From Sclerotiophoma versabilis (lineage: Eukaryota > Ascomycota > Dothideomycetes > Pleosporales > Didymellaceae): a stretch of DNA of 64,000 nucleotides. Of this stretch, positions 21,763 through 32,900 are shown in pieces. A program made the translations under genes and the position numbers. Positions within the stretch are counted from its first letter, which is position 1. Each line of letters opens with the position of its first letter. The stretch spans positions 744,001-808,000 of the forward strand of contig JAAROD010000004.1 of the NCBI GenBank assembly GCA_012274445.1, read 5' to 3'. Below the pieces are notes generated by a model. It was not told the origin of the DNA. It saw nothing but the letters and a program-made list of their open reading frames with translations, and did not search any database.

Positions 21763-23255
21763 CTAGACCAAATCCTTCCTCTCGCGTTTATCCACATTTT
21801 CAAACCCAAAGTCCAGCGGACCGTGCGACTGAACAATATTGACCTCAGTGTCGACCTGGATGCCGCCCAATCCGCCACTCGTCGGTCCGCGCGCAAGACT
21901 CTCAATACTACTCTTCCCTGTACTCCCACCCTCCTCACCACTCGCACTCGGACCAGCAAACTTAGTCTTAACATCGCGGTCCGCATTAATCGTCGTCAGA
22001 AGGAAGCTCTCCTTGGTGCCATACCCGTGCGGCAAATCCCCTTCCCCATCGCCCGTCTTGTTGCTCGCCAACATGCCCCAGCCCTTCGCGTTGGCGCTCG
22101 CCTGTGTCCCAGCGCCGTATCGCGGTACTGAGGTCTTGCGACTTCCACGCCCGTATGTGCTGCCCAGCGCAGCGCGGAACAGCGGCTTCAGACACGGCAA
22201 GTTGCCTGCGATGATGCCGATGTTGCACTCTACGACGGTCCAGATGGTCAGGTCGCGCGAGTCCCAGAGCCAGTCGCCGGTTTTGCCGTAGGAAGGGAGG
22301 AAGGAGGTTTTGACCAGGGCTGCTGCTGTGGCGCTGGGAGTGCATTAGCGTGTGGTTTAGAGAGGATGAGGGTGTATGGGATGGGATGGGAAAATGATGG
22401 GACGTACAAGACTCCGAGCCCAAGGATGCACATCAGCGATGACTTCTGCCGCTTGTTCATCTGCAGACTCCACAGCAGGGGGATGGGGATGATGATCGAG
22501 AATATCACGTCCGTTGCTATGTTCAGCGATACGTTGACGTAACTCAGAGTCTTGATCGTGTGCGCGCTCCAGCACGTTGCTTTGACTGTGGGATCCCATT
22601 GTACTGCCAAGTTGGTGCACTGCAGGAGGATAGTGAAGAAGCAGCCGGTGGTGTAGAAGCCCATAAAGAGCATGATGCCAATGATGATGCGCCGGTAGAT
22701 GGGATGCACTGCGATGCGTAGCAGAAAGAAGCCGACGGAGATTTTGACGAGGCAAATAGCGATGAGGTAGATTGGTTGCGTGATGAAGTTCAATTTGTAG
22801 CCTGTTGCAAAGTCGACTGGGTCGATATGTTGCTTGTGCCGTCCGGCACCATAGTAGACTTCGGGGATGATAATGATCTGACCTACAACACACTGCTAAG
22901 CTGTTAAATTGTGATCATGTTGATCTTCGATGGGACCCGGGCGAGAAAGAAACAGCAGTTGAAGTTTTGCTGAAGAGCTCGGAGGACTTGATGTAAGTCT
23001 AGTGAGAGCGTACGAAGACGCATATACTCGACAATGGACAGACTGGATCCAATGTGGATGTTGACTTACCAGTACCATGGCCGAGATCATCACATAGTCG
23101 TCCCATCCAACATTACGAATCATGCGGATCCTCACATACAACCTCGTTACCATTGTAATCAAGGCTGCAATTGTGACTGTCAGTGTGGCCCCCAGGATGA
23201 CCGAACCCTGGTCCTCGTTCGGTACATCATGGACGGCTCCATTCGTTGTTGCCAT
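21763..23255 (-). CDS. SAT4-family seven-transmembrane protein (second copy type)
   Basis: Another fungal rhodopsin-domain/SAT4 membrane protein, only distantly like the one at 9-10.4 kb. Three exons, 23255-23070, 22895-22408 and 22333-21763, close in frame to 414 residues; introns are 174 and 74 nt, the first unusually long for this window. Features: short N-terminal tail, TM1 followed by TRLYVRIRMIRNVGWDDYVMI, the GQIIIIPEVYYGAGRHKQHI extracellular loop with the family GxGxH motif, ICLVKISVGFFLLRI, a TTGCFFTILLQCTNLAVQWDP segment, NIATDVIFSIIIPIPLLWSLQM and a WDSRDLTIWTVVECNIGIIAGNLPCLKPLF block. All of these are classic for the family. The C-terminal tail (about 145 residues) is Gly/Ser-rich and cytosolic. 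The first splice was chosen because it joins MVL to QCVVGQ in phase 0; a small extra exon inside the long intron cannot be excluded. Confidence 0.82.
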
Positions 23256-25606
23256 GGTTGGGGATCGTATGTGCTTTTGCGAGCTCCTTCGAGCGGAAAG
23301 AACAATACTTCTCGATGGAGCGCTTCGCAGCAAAAGTACTTGATACTTGGGAGCTCCAAAACACCGAGGCAAGGCCAGTGTGATGACACGGGAACACACC
23401 GTCAAGCCTGAAATCAGGAAGGGTTCCTTGTTCCTCGGCACAATTCATCACTATCCAGCACCAGAAAGTCGTAAGTGCCGTCCCTTGGCCATATAGATAC
23501 GAAACTCTAACCCGGACAACCTTGACAGGAAGAGGGTGCTCCGAGAACATGGTTCTCCCACAAGCTGAACACGGTACGAAGCGATACACGTCCGATTTCT
23601 CGTGTACGCATTCGTTAACAAGGCAGCAATACTTGCGTGGCGCAATACCGGCAGGTGTAGCTCCACAAACGATGTGGTGGAATCGGTGGTAAGTTTCGGG
23701 ACATGTGCCGGATATGGCTCTAGAGCAATTGGTGAAAGAAGCAATCATCAAGGGTCTCAGTGAGGCTAGAAGGTGCTCCCAGGGTCGGGTTGATAGGTAT
23801 TGATATCCTGATGCATCATTTGTTCCTGGCCGGAACCGGCGACGTGGGCGCTTGCGCAATCATAGCAACGTGCTTCATACGCAGTGACATCTTCGATGTT
23901 GAGATATGTCTGCGCTCCACATGGCGAGCGACGATCTCGGTTCGACTTTCATACTGATGTTTGGTCAACCAGACAAAACACGTTGATCTTCGATAGGCCT
24001 ATGAAGTTCGAAGAGAGGCCCGTCTGAGTTCTTCTTTATCATGCTAGGGGAAGCGGGCCGGCACGTAGGGTGAAGTTCAGATTGTAGCGTGAACCTTATT
24101 AAAATACCTCCCAGCCTACGCTTCGGTTGAGAGCCGAGAGGTCGGTACGCTTCGACCGAAGCATTGTGGTCCAGGGTGGGTTTGGACACTTTAGAAGGGA
24201 TAAGTTCCGATATCTCAATCCCGGTAATAAGAAACTCCCCGGGGATGCAGTCGTATATATGCTCTTGACCGTTATATGCAAACTCTCGCTTTTGCCTGAT
24301 ACGAAGAGGAATCCGGGAGGATGCTGCAGCGGGGAAACGGGCAACTCACAGGTCGCGGAAGGAAATAAGGTGCCGGGTATTGACGCGCTAATTCGGAAGG
24401 CGCCCAATGCATATCATTAGCCGCGCCCCCGGTCCACGTCAAAATTGCACCAACCACTTCATCGCTATGGAACAACAGCAACAACACGGAGGTGTGCGCT
24501 TCCAGTAACGTCCAAGAGAAAACTAGTGTTCTTAGAATGTTCGCTATTATGGCTAAAGTTGGTGAGCATCGTCAATACCTGAGTCGTGGTCAACTTAACG
24601 GTACTTCTGGAGGTACTCGCGATCAAAAATGCAGGTTCATCCCCGGGTGGAAGGTCACATTAACCGGTATCCTATCCACCCAGACCATACGCAAGATAGT
24701 AGAGATCAGCGATGTCGTACGATGAACACGATGTGCAAGCGAACTGCATCGAACTGCTGGGACTCGTGCGAGCAGATCCTGATCTTCGATATGCGCAGTC
24801 GCTTATTTCAGCGTCGATTCCATCGTCCCGGCAATCACCTTCTCACGTTTCTTGGACGTTACTGCTTACGGAAACCACGTTCAAAGAATAAACAAGTGTA
24901 TCTCCACAAAATCCGAATGGCTTGCTCCAAGGATAGGGTACGCATAACCAAATATCAATGTGGAAATGCGAGAGTACCACGGAACGGACATTCACCATGC
25001 ATAGACCACCTCGACCTGTTTTCCGTTTCGACTGTGATACTAGACCAAAACAGCCTCTTCGTCCGCGTTGGTGTGACCGGCAGGCTAGTGACGAGAACCC
25101 CCAAGATGCAGTACGAGCCCCGCAAAATGAGCTAGGCAACGCAGCCGTCTCTGCAAGGGCCCTGGGGGTTTGAAAAACTTGGCTGTCGGCGTTTGTTTGC
25201 CGCAACACTAGGATCTCCCGCCTTTGAGGTATGCAGGTCTAGCATCACGATATCTTAGCCTCCGTTAGCCTATCCTAGAGGATGCAGTCATCCGTGCTAC
25301 GCTGACAACAGCAATTTCGCCTTGCGCTCGAGCTCGAACGCGGGTAAGCTTTCAGGGACTGCATCCTATCATGCTATGCATGCATGGCACCAAATCAGAT
25401 TCCTTTGAAGTATTCGCCACGAAAACAGTGGCCGAGTGAGGATCTTGCTCCGATGCTCCACAGCTGATGAGGCTCCAAAAGCCGAGGACGCCTCTACGGT
25501 AGATGTGAAATATAACCAATAGGTGCCCTGGGGGCTTGCTGTCCTGCAGCAGAACCTCCTTGTTCCTCCTTCGTTTCCTTGCTAATCATAATCTGCTCAA
25601 GTCAAG
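23256..25606. other. Gene-free gap, 2.35 kb
   Basis: Only scattered frames, the longest about 210 codons on minus at 23227-23859 and 168 on plus at 24629-25135, lacking domains and conserved-looking blocks. Contains the promoters of the SAT4 gene (left) and the tyrosinase gene (right). Confidence 0.45.
25516..25520 (+). promoter_or_regulatory. CCAAT box upstream of tyrosinase gene
   Basis: CCAAT inside tataaccaatagg, 87 nt before the ATG at 25607; a possible Hap-complex site, or with the adjacent TATAA a core promoter element. Confidence 0.35.
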
Positions 25607-26973
25607 ATGCGTTTCAGCTCACCATTAGCTCTTTCTTTGCTCGCGGGTACACTGTCCAATGCTCTTCCAGCTCCACAAGATCAGCCTTCCTCGACTGTGT
25701 CTGCCGCACCATCTTCGGTCACACTCACAGCTGCCAGTACCAACACAGATGTAGCGGCTGGCCAGTTAGACCAGCTGTCTGAGTTCGCGCAGCAGCGAGT
25801 CAACGCTTCTTTGGCAGCGAACAACAGCAAGCGTGGAGGATGCAACCTTCTCAATGTTGCTGTCCGCCGTGAATGGAACTCCCTTTCCAAGAAGGAGCGC
25901 AAGTCGTACACTGATGCCGTGCTATGTCTGCAGAAGAAGCAGAGCAAGACACCGGCGTCTCTGCTCCCCGGTGCGCGGTCGCGTTTCGATGACTGGGTGG
26001 GTACGCACATCAACCAGACAATGACTATCCATTACACCGGAACCTTCCTAGCATGTGAGTGATACGCATCCTCCATCCTATCTTGATAGCCTCCTAACCC
26101 CTCCATCCAGGGCACCGCTACTTCACATGGCAATATGAGCAAGCCCTCCGCAACGAATGCGGTTACACAGGCTACCAGCCATACTGGAACTGGGCTAAGA
26201 CGGCTGTCACCGGTCTTGAGAAATCCTCCATGCTCGATGGCTCTGACTATTCCATGTCTGGTAATGGAGAGTTCATTCCAGGACGTGGCAATGTGATTCT
26301 CGGCGGCAACGGTCTGCCTGAGATCCCCATTCCCGCCGGCAGCGGTGGTGGTTGCGTTACGTCTGGACCTTTCAAGGACATGCAGGTCAATCTTGGCCCT
26401 GTTGCTCTGGGTCTCACCAATGGCAGTACCGTTTCCAACGGCGACGGCCTGTCATACAACCCCAGGTGTCTGAAGCGTGACTTGACTGATTACACCAACA
26501 AGCGTTGGGCCAACGCCACCAGTATCGTCAGCCTGATCTTGGGTAACGACAACGTCTACGACTTCCAGATGGAGATGCAGGGTGTCCCTGGTAGCGGCAA
26601 CATTGGTGTTCACGGTGGTGGTGAGTCGTCAAGATGCCAATGTGACTTGTAAACGCGCTAACACGTCTTCTTAGGCCACTACGCTATGGGCGGCGACCCC
26701 GGCCGTGATCTCTACACCTCTCCCGGTGACCCGCTCTTCTACCTGCACCACGGTATGATTGACCGCACCTGGTGGATCTGGCAGCAGTTGGACAAGAAGA
26801 CCCGCACTGGCGAGAAGGGTATCTCAGGTACTGGCACTTTCTTGGATAACCCTCCTTCTGCAAACACCACGCTCGACACACCTATCGATCTGGGCTATGC
26901 TGCGGGTCCTGCGATTACGGTGAATGACTTGATGAGCACCACTGAAGGACCGCTTTGCTACATCTACTTGTAA
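25607..26973 (+). CDS. Secreted short tyrosinase / catechol oxidase
   Basis: Type-3 copper oxidase that oxidises phenols and/or catechols to quinones, predicted extracellular. Three exons, 25607-26054, 26111-26620 and 26675-26973, join in frame across 56- and 54-nt introns to 418 residues. A signal peptide (1-19, ending ALP) and a Ser/Thr-rich propeptide-like stretch come first. The CuA ligands are His134, His142 and His151 in THINQTMTIH...LAWHRYF, with intron 1 splitting the W of WHR. The CuB ligands are His317, His321 and His345 in VHGGGHYAM...FYLHHGMIDR, with intron 2 just before His321. The protein ends shortly after the copper domain, so it lacks the large C-terminal shielding domain of intracellular melanogenic tyrosinases. 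It resembles the short Aspergillus AoCO4-type secreted group. Monophenolase activity cannot be read from the sequence. Confidence 0.92.
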
Positions 26974-27250
26974 GAAGCGGAACATGATGGTGTGCAACAA
27001 AAGATAGGTATAATGCATAATTAAATCAAGACCTAATCAAATTTCTTGGAAGCGAGCGGATAGACAGTGACTTGATAGTACACAGTCAGTCACCGCAAGG
27101 TCAGCGACATCAAGCTTCACGCTTGCACACATTCTGTCACATTTGCAATCTCGACGCCGTGAATCAACACGAATACCTAAGTATCGCTACGGTTCCCTGC
27201 TTCTCTGCTTCTCTACACCTATCCATTTTTGCCCTTAACAACGTCGCAAG

Positions 27251-28618
27251 ATGAACTACACTGGCTTCGTCGATATTATAACCGAAGAGTATACTTCGGT
27301 ATCAATTCGAGCCGTACACTCACATCCCATTAGAACAGGCCATGTCTCCAGACATCAGGTGATGTGCTTATACCTCGATCATTTCTTCCCTCCAGTTCAT
27401 GAACTTTGGAGAAGTGGCGATGTCCGCTGGGAGGAGCCCGAGGTCCTGCGAGGTGCCTTCATAGAGCTGGAAGAGCTCGGCAGTCGCGACGAGCTTCCAC
27501 GTGGTTGGAAGAAGAAAGCAGACATGATTCGAGAGTGGTTGCGGAGGAAGGGGTGGGAGATTGATAAAGACACTCTCGAGCTGGTGGAAGTGACTTACAC
27601 TAGGCCGCAATTGCTGCTTCAAGCCCTGGATGAGGACTGTGTAAGCCAATCTTGGCTCAACAGCTTCCCACCTGTGTATCATGAGTGGAGAGACGACGAT
27701 GTCGATGGCCGAGATTGCGAAGAGCTGTACGATGCATGGATGGAGCTTTTGTACCTGAGCTACCGTGGCGAGGCTGGGAAAGGCTGCAAACAGAGCATGG
27801 GCATGCTTTTGGAAGCATTGCATGCGCAGGACAGGAACATTGAAGGCTGTCAGTTAGTCGGGATGTCCCAAGACAGGCCAGCGCCATTGCTCATTCAAGA
27901 CCGCAACTATCTTCCCGAGCCTGAAGAGATACTCGTTCACGGCCAGCAGCAACACAAGGTCCATGTCCATCCGCAGCCGGTGTATCAACAGGATACATTG
28001 GGACAGGCTGGACCTGCTTATCCCGCACTCAGGACAATCGAGCAGAAAAAAAGCAGAAAGAAGACCGAGAAGGGGAAGATCAAGAGTCGCATACAAGCAT
28101 CAGAAGAGGCCTACGGATCAGGAGAAAGCGACCACAGACAGGAGGCAAGCACAGTCCAAGACCAATCTCAAAGCCACCATGACGACTCTGGACATAGCAC
28201 TCGCAAGCCCCGTCAGAGTACGATGGCAAGTAAGAGCAAGCGCAGGCACCGCTCCCATCCATCCTCGTCATCCTCATGCCTCTCATCCTCCACTTCCTCA
28301 GACAGCGATCGCGGCCACGGCGGAACACGCAAAACGCGCAAGACCAAAAGCAAAAGCAAGACAAACCCCAGACCGCGTAATCCAATACACTGTGAATCCG
28401 ACTACGCTTCAGATCTCAGCGCCCACAGTCCACGAGCACAAAAACCTCTCCCTGTACCGCCTCGCCAGAAAGCAATCACGCCCACTCCGCACAACCCAGT
28501 CGCAGGCTTCGAGAACGACTATGCTTCAGCCTCGTCGTCGGACTTTGACTTTACCTTTGGAGACGCGGAGGAAGACGGTAGTTCACAGGTGACAATCCAA
28601 AGGCAACAGTGTTGTTGA
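27251..28618 (+). CDS. Unknown protein with tandem ~78-residue duplicated module and disordered basic tail
   Basis: Uninterrupted frame of 455 residues, no named family recognised. The N-terminal half holds two copies of one module: residues about 46-124 and 139-216. Shared positions include FPPV(H/Y)..WR..DV, a following E.L..A..EL helix, a (G).K....... helix, and a closing LV.......P..LL(L/I)Q block. The second half is low-complexity: basic KKSRKKTEKGKIKSR (about 260-280), Ser/His-rich stretches, SKRRHRSHPSSSSSCLSSS (about 338-356) and KTRKTKSKSKTNPRPRN (about 370-386), then two ESDYAS/ENDYAS motifs about 45 residues apart. This looks like a nuclear, disordered, possibly phosphorylated tail. 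There is no signal peptide or membrane segment. An intron near residues 20-40 cannot be excluded. Confidence 0.62.
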   Translation: MNYTGFVDIITEEYTSVSIRAVHSHPIRTGHVSRHQVMCLYLDHFFPPVHELWRSGDVRWEEPEVLRGAFIELEELGSRDELPRGWKKKADMIREWLRRKGWEIDKDTLELVEVTYTRPQLLLQALDEDCVSQSWLNSFPPVYHEWRDDDVDGRDCEELYDAWMELLYLSYRGEAGKGCKQSMGMLLEALHAQDRNIEGCQLVGMSQDRPAPLLIQDRNYLPEPEEILVHGQQQHKVHVHPQPVYQQDTLGQAGPAYPALRTIEQKKSRKKTEKGKIKSRIQASEEAYGSGESDHRQEASTVQDQSQSHHDDSGHSTRKPRQSTMASKSKRRHRSHPSSSSSCLSSSTSSDSDRGHGGTRKTRKTKSKSKTNPRPRNPIHCESDYASDLSAHSPRAQKPLPVPPRQKAITPTPHNPVAGFENDYASASSSDFDFTFGDAEEDGSSQVTIQRQQCC

Positions 28619-28789
28619 TAAGCAAGTCTATCTATTTAAAAAGAAATAAAAAAAAAATATGTATATATAAACAATAGTAATTAGATTAAGTAATAATAAA
28701 TGTATTCCAAAGCAGAGTAAAGGAATACAAGAATACATAGACAGACATAGAACAATTACAAATTTCTAACTTCAAGACAGTCTTAGTAG

Positions 28790-29444
28790 TGTCAGACCCC
28801 CTTGAGCTCCCCAGCCCGCAAGGACCCGGATTAGGTACCTCAGGCGGGGGTAACCTTACTATATATAGTCCCTTCCAGTCTGTTTGCTGATCTCCAGCGA
28901 AACAGTCTACAGTCTACAGTCTACAGTCTACAGCCTACAGTCTACTAATTAACCCTGTAGCTCTTTCGTATCGTCCTACCTATCCTGTATTGTGCCCTTC
29001 TCTTTCAGTGCCCCTAGCTTCAGGGCTTGATACTTGGGACTTCTTACTTGGAATGTAACAAGTTTTAGTAGAAGCTGCTATTTTTTTTTTCTTTCTTCTA
29101 TTACTTAGTGCTACGCTTATGTAGATGATAACGATTAATTACTATGTTAGTTTGTAGCACTGCTTTACTAGCTTAATTCAAACTAAGTCAAGTAAGTACT
29201 CAGTTCTGTACAATAAAGTACTTGTTGCCTAGCTAGGTATTATGATATAAAATAGAGCTAGGATTTCTGGCCCTAGTGGCGACGATGATTAGACAGATAT
29301 GGCATGTTATCACGTGCATATTGTGTCAAGTTAAAATTAGATGTCAAGTTGTTTTGATGTGTTGTATTGTATGTATTGCATCGCACTGCATTGAACAGCA
29401 CTGCATTAAATAGCGCTGGAGTAGCTAATATCCCTTCATTACCA
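28790..29444 (+). mobile_element. Possible solo LTR / LTR-retrotransposon relic
   Basis: Starts TGTCAGACCCC and ends in CA (TTACCA). It has a TATATATAG box about 70 nt from the start with a short repeat after it, is AT-rich, and is followed nine bases later (29454) by TGGTATCAAG, which resembles a primer-binding site complementary to initiator tRNA-Met as used by many LTR elements. No gag/pol frame follows, so at most a solo or decayed end remains. No second LTR copy was seen in the window. Confidence 0.35.
28902..28943. repeat. 7-nt tandem repeat (ACAGTCT)6
   Basis: Six head-to-tail copies of ACAGTCT, the fifth with one change (ACAGCCT), lying about 35 nt after the TATA-like box of the LTR-like segment. 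Confidence 0.9.
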
Positions 29445-29552
29445 TACTAGCCGTGGTATCAAGAAAGCGCAAGCAGAGTACAGCCCTATATGATATGTTG
29501 TGTACTAGGAGATTCGTTACCAGCGAGCTCCAGGCATGCTTTCCCATATGCA

Positions 29553-29672
29553 CATTTCTACCTGCGTGTACGCATTTCGACCTCCGTGTGCGCATTTCGA
29601 CCTTCGTGTACGGATTTCAACCTTCGTGTACACAGCTCGAAACTTCGTATACGCATCTCTACCTGTGGGTCG
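29553..29672. repeat. 20-nt minisatellite, about six degenerate copies
   Basis: Unit close to CATTTCGACCTTCGTGTACG. Copies at 29553, 29573, 29593, 29613 and 29633 (the last 21 nt) plus a partial sixth; divergence rises toward the right end. Lies just downstream of the LTR-like relic and does not code for a supported protein. Confidence 0.85.
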
Positions 29673-29900
29673 TGTGCATGCATTCCTGTGCCACTCGATG
29701 CTCGCGCCACAACCATGCTTCATTACGAGCCCAACGGCCAAAAGGGGGAATCATGCTCATGCTTTGAATGACAACCAGAACGCCGAAAAAAGGACAAGGT
29801 GGGGGAAAACTCCTCGCTATGCGTGCCAATCGTGCAATAGCCTGCATAACGGAAACCAAAATAACAACAAATGCAACGGGGTATAGATGGGAGGAAAACA

Positions 29901-32900
29901 CTACGCACGCGACGGAATCGACTCCAGTTCGCTCCTCTGGCGCAAATACTTGGCCGCCAGCCCGTCGCCGCCTTTCATACTCTGCTCCATCCAGTGCTGC
30001 GCCACACACATGGTCATGGGGTCGCTGCGCTGGGGGTCCTGACTGGCCTTCCTCTCGCGGTTGAGCAGCTCCGTCTTGAACACGTCGCTGGGCTTGGTGA
30101 GCGGCAGAACCGTGCGCTGAAGCAGCTCGGGGCTGGTGAGGTAGAAGATGGCCAACTCGCGCTCGGCGACGGCGTCGCCTTCTTTGGCCGTAATGAGCAG
30201 CATGCGCGCCGCATCCTCCATGGTGTAGCGGGATGTGGGTTCGGGGATGGGGGTTGTGATACGATCGCCGCCATTCTTCTCGGTCGAGGTGCTTTGCTGC
30301 TGGACGGCGGCGTTGCGCGTCGAGTTGGACGCGTTGATGACTTCGTCCACGAGCTCCACCATGATCCGACATACGTCCTGCTTCAAGCCCAGCGCCGCGA
30401 GCCCGACGTCCCAGAACGCTTTGCCGCGCTCTGTCTTGTCGAGCATTTGCGCAGGCACAAATGAGGCGATGTATTGTAGGTCGCGAAAGAGGGATTTAGG
30501 CCGGATGTCGGCGTCGCGGAGGAGGCCTTGGATGACTTCGACAATCATGTCGGTGCTGGGTGGGCCGACAGGGGAGCGGGTGCCGCTGCGATGGGGCACG
30601 GGTGATGAGCGATCGCCAGCCAGAGTGTGCGCGCGGCGCTCAGAGCAGTTTGCGATGGCCTCTTCGAGGTTCTGAGCACGAGAGTGCTGGGTCGCGGGCT
30701 CGCGGGAGCTAAACTCGGGGACGGCGCCCAGGTTGGGTGATTGAGGGACTGGGGGCAGTGTATCGCGGCGGTGGTTGTATGAGCGGCCGGAGCGGGAGGA
30801 GAGGGAGGCGATGATAAGGAGCTCAAGCTCATATAGAGCGTGTAGCTTGCAGTAAGGGTTGGGATGTGTCGCAAACTTGCTGAGCAAGCGTCGGAACGCC
30901 ACATTGTATGGGAACTCAAGCAGGCCAGCTTTCTTCGCAGCAGAAATGCCAGCTGAGCGGGATGTAGCATCGCTCGACGTCGAGGAATGCTCCCCTGCGG
31001 AGTGATGCGCGTCCGATCCCGCAGCATGCTGAAAAGTGGCAACAGGTGGTGCAGCTTGGCCTCTTTCAGTCCTCCCAAGAGTGTCGAGCGGCACATTGCG
31101 CTGATCAACATGAGCCTGCTTTCGCAAACTCTTCATGCTCTTCTTCTTGGCGAGCTGTTTCTTGCGCTTACGTTCCTCTTCATCTCTGCGCTGAATGCAG
31201 TCTTCAAGAATGTCGCCGCCAAACCAGGAATCAGTCTCGCTGCCATTAGCAAAGACCATGGTTCCGAGATCACTCAAGAGCAAGCCCGTCAGTGTTTGCT
31301 TCAGATCGAGCAAGAAGCGACGCTTCTCCTCATTGACGCTTGCCGACTGCTTCAGCATGACTGTGCCCTTGGACGAAGATGCAGTGCGCGGTCGGATGCT
31401 GGCGGCACTGGTCGGCGACTGGGCCTGTGTCTGGAATGGCGACCAGAATGTGGTGGCCGAGTCGATAGCCATCATGGGTGACGACCCACCAAAGTAATCA
31501 TGAGACTCGATGGGACTGGTGCCCCAAGGGCTCTGGTCAAAGCTGTGGCTCGACACATTGCGGTTAGCGGCCGAGCGCAGACTGCTGTGACTTGGGCGTT
31601 GGGCAAAGTCGAGGTTTCTCGAGCCTGGTCGGCCATGTGTCTCGTACTCCTCGTCGCCAGCAACAGACAGTGTGCCAACCCCGGTAAGGAAGAGATCTCC
31701 CTTCTGACGGCCGCTGTCCAAGATCTGCTGATCGCGCTTGTACAGGTCGCTAGCCCAGAGGGTAGGGCCTTCCATCAGGTTGTCGGCAACGATCTTGTTG
31801 ACGCACTTGTCAATCTCAAGGCAGAAGCGGTGAATGCGCTCTTCGCCCTTGCAAAAGTTCTCAATTCCGTACTGATTGATCCACTTCAGTGTAATTTCAG
31901 ACTGCTCATCAGACAGCTTATTGGGTCCGCCAAAATCCTGAGAAGCAGCCATAACATCAACAAGCTGGGCCTCGTTTCGCAGTGCGAAATTGTTCGAAGA
32001 TGACTTGGAGTAGTTACGAGAACGAGGTGTCTGCAGCGGCTTGCCGTCGAGCGTCTTCGTGGGCTGACCCATGATTTTGAGGGCGAGAGCGACGTTCTTG
32101 GCCTCGTCGTACTCCTTTGATCCTCGGACGTCGCTGATATACCACATTTTGTCTCGAAGGGTTTTGAAGCCTTCCATCATCTCTTCAATCATGCCGTCAG
32201 ACCTTTCTTGAGACTGCTTCAGCCAAACAAACCATGCCTCGAACTCTTCGATTGCATTGGCAGCCTTGCTCAAAGAATCGCGTGGGCCGCGCGAAAAGTA
32301 ATTGAGCAGCGCAGCATATCCGTTCTTGACAAGCGTGGGTGAACTGAGCCTTCGGAGACTCGCCAATGTCTTATGGTACATGAGCGCGTTGACAAAGTCA
32401 GAGCGAGCCTGGCATTGGAGCATGGCCGACTCGAGCATTGTGACTAGGACCGAATTGCTTTCTTGCCTTTCGTTCGGATTTTGTGGGTTGCTGTTGCTTC
32501 TCAGATGCTGTGGCGAGCGGTGTCTTGTAGGAACATTGCGTTGGCTTGCAATGAGGTTGGTGAGTTGGCTTTGCGTCTGAGGTTGCGGCTGGTTGTAAGG
32601 GTTGCGGGATCCGAAACTCTCACTAGCGGCTCGTCCCAGGCCGCGGCCTCTTCCTCCTTTGCGAGTGGTCATGCGATTGCTGAAGCTCTTCGACTCGCTG
32701 TCGGGTGCCAATTCTTTCGGTATCTCGTACTCCTCAACCAGCTTGGCGATTGCCTCCTTCAACTGGTGGTAGTCATTCTCGAGATCGATCGCACCCGAGC
32801 CCTCGTCGTCGCTGCTGTCAGTATCATGCGAGTCCTCGTCGTGTTCGTCTTCATCGTCAGAGTCTTTTCGCATACGGTGCTTCAAGTGCTTGCCGTCAGC

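Larger units (their letters stand above)
28619..29900. other. AT-rich, repeat-bearing intergenic region
   Basis: Very AT-rich from 28630 to 28780 and again from 29050 to 29450. It contains the LTR-like relic, a 7-nt repeat and a 20-nt minisatellite listed separately, and no credible gene. It separates an unknown lineage-type gene from the RasGAP-like gene. Confidence 0.5.

Noticed and set aside
24629..25135. 168-codon plus frame in the 23-25.6 kb gap
   Set aside because: Cys/His/Arg-rich composition typical of random frames, no domain, no splice pattern.
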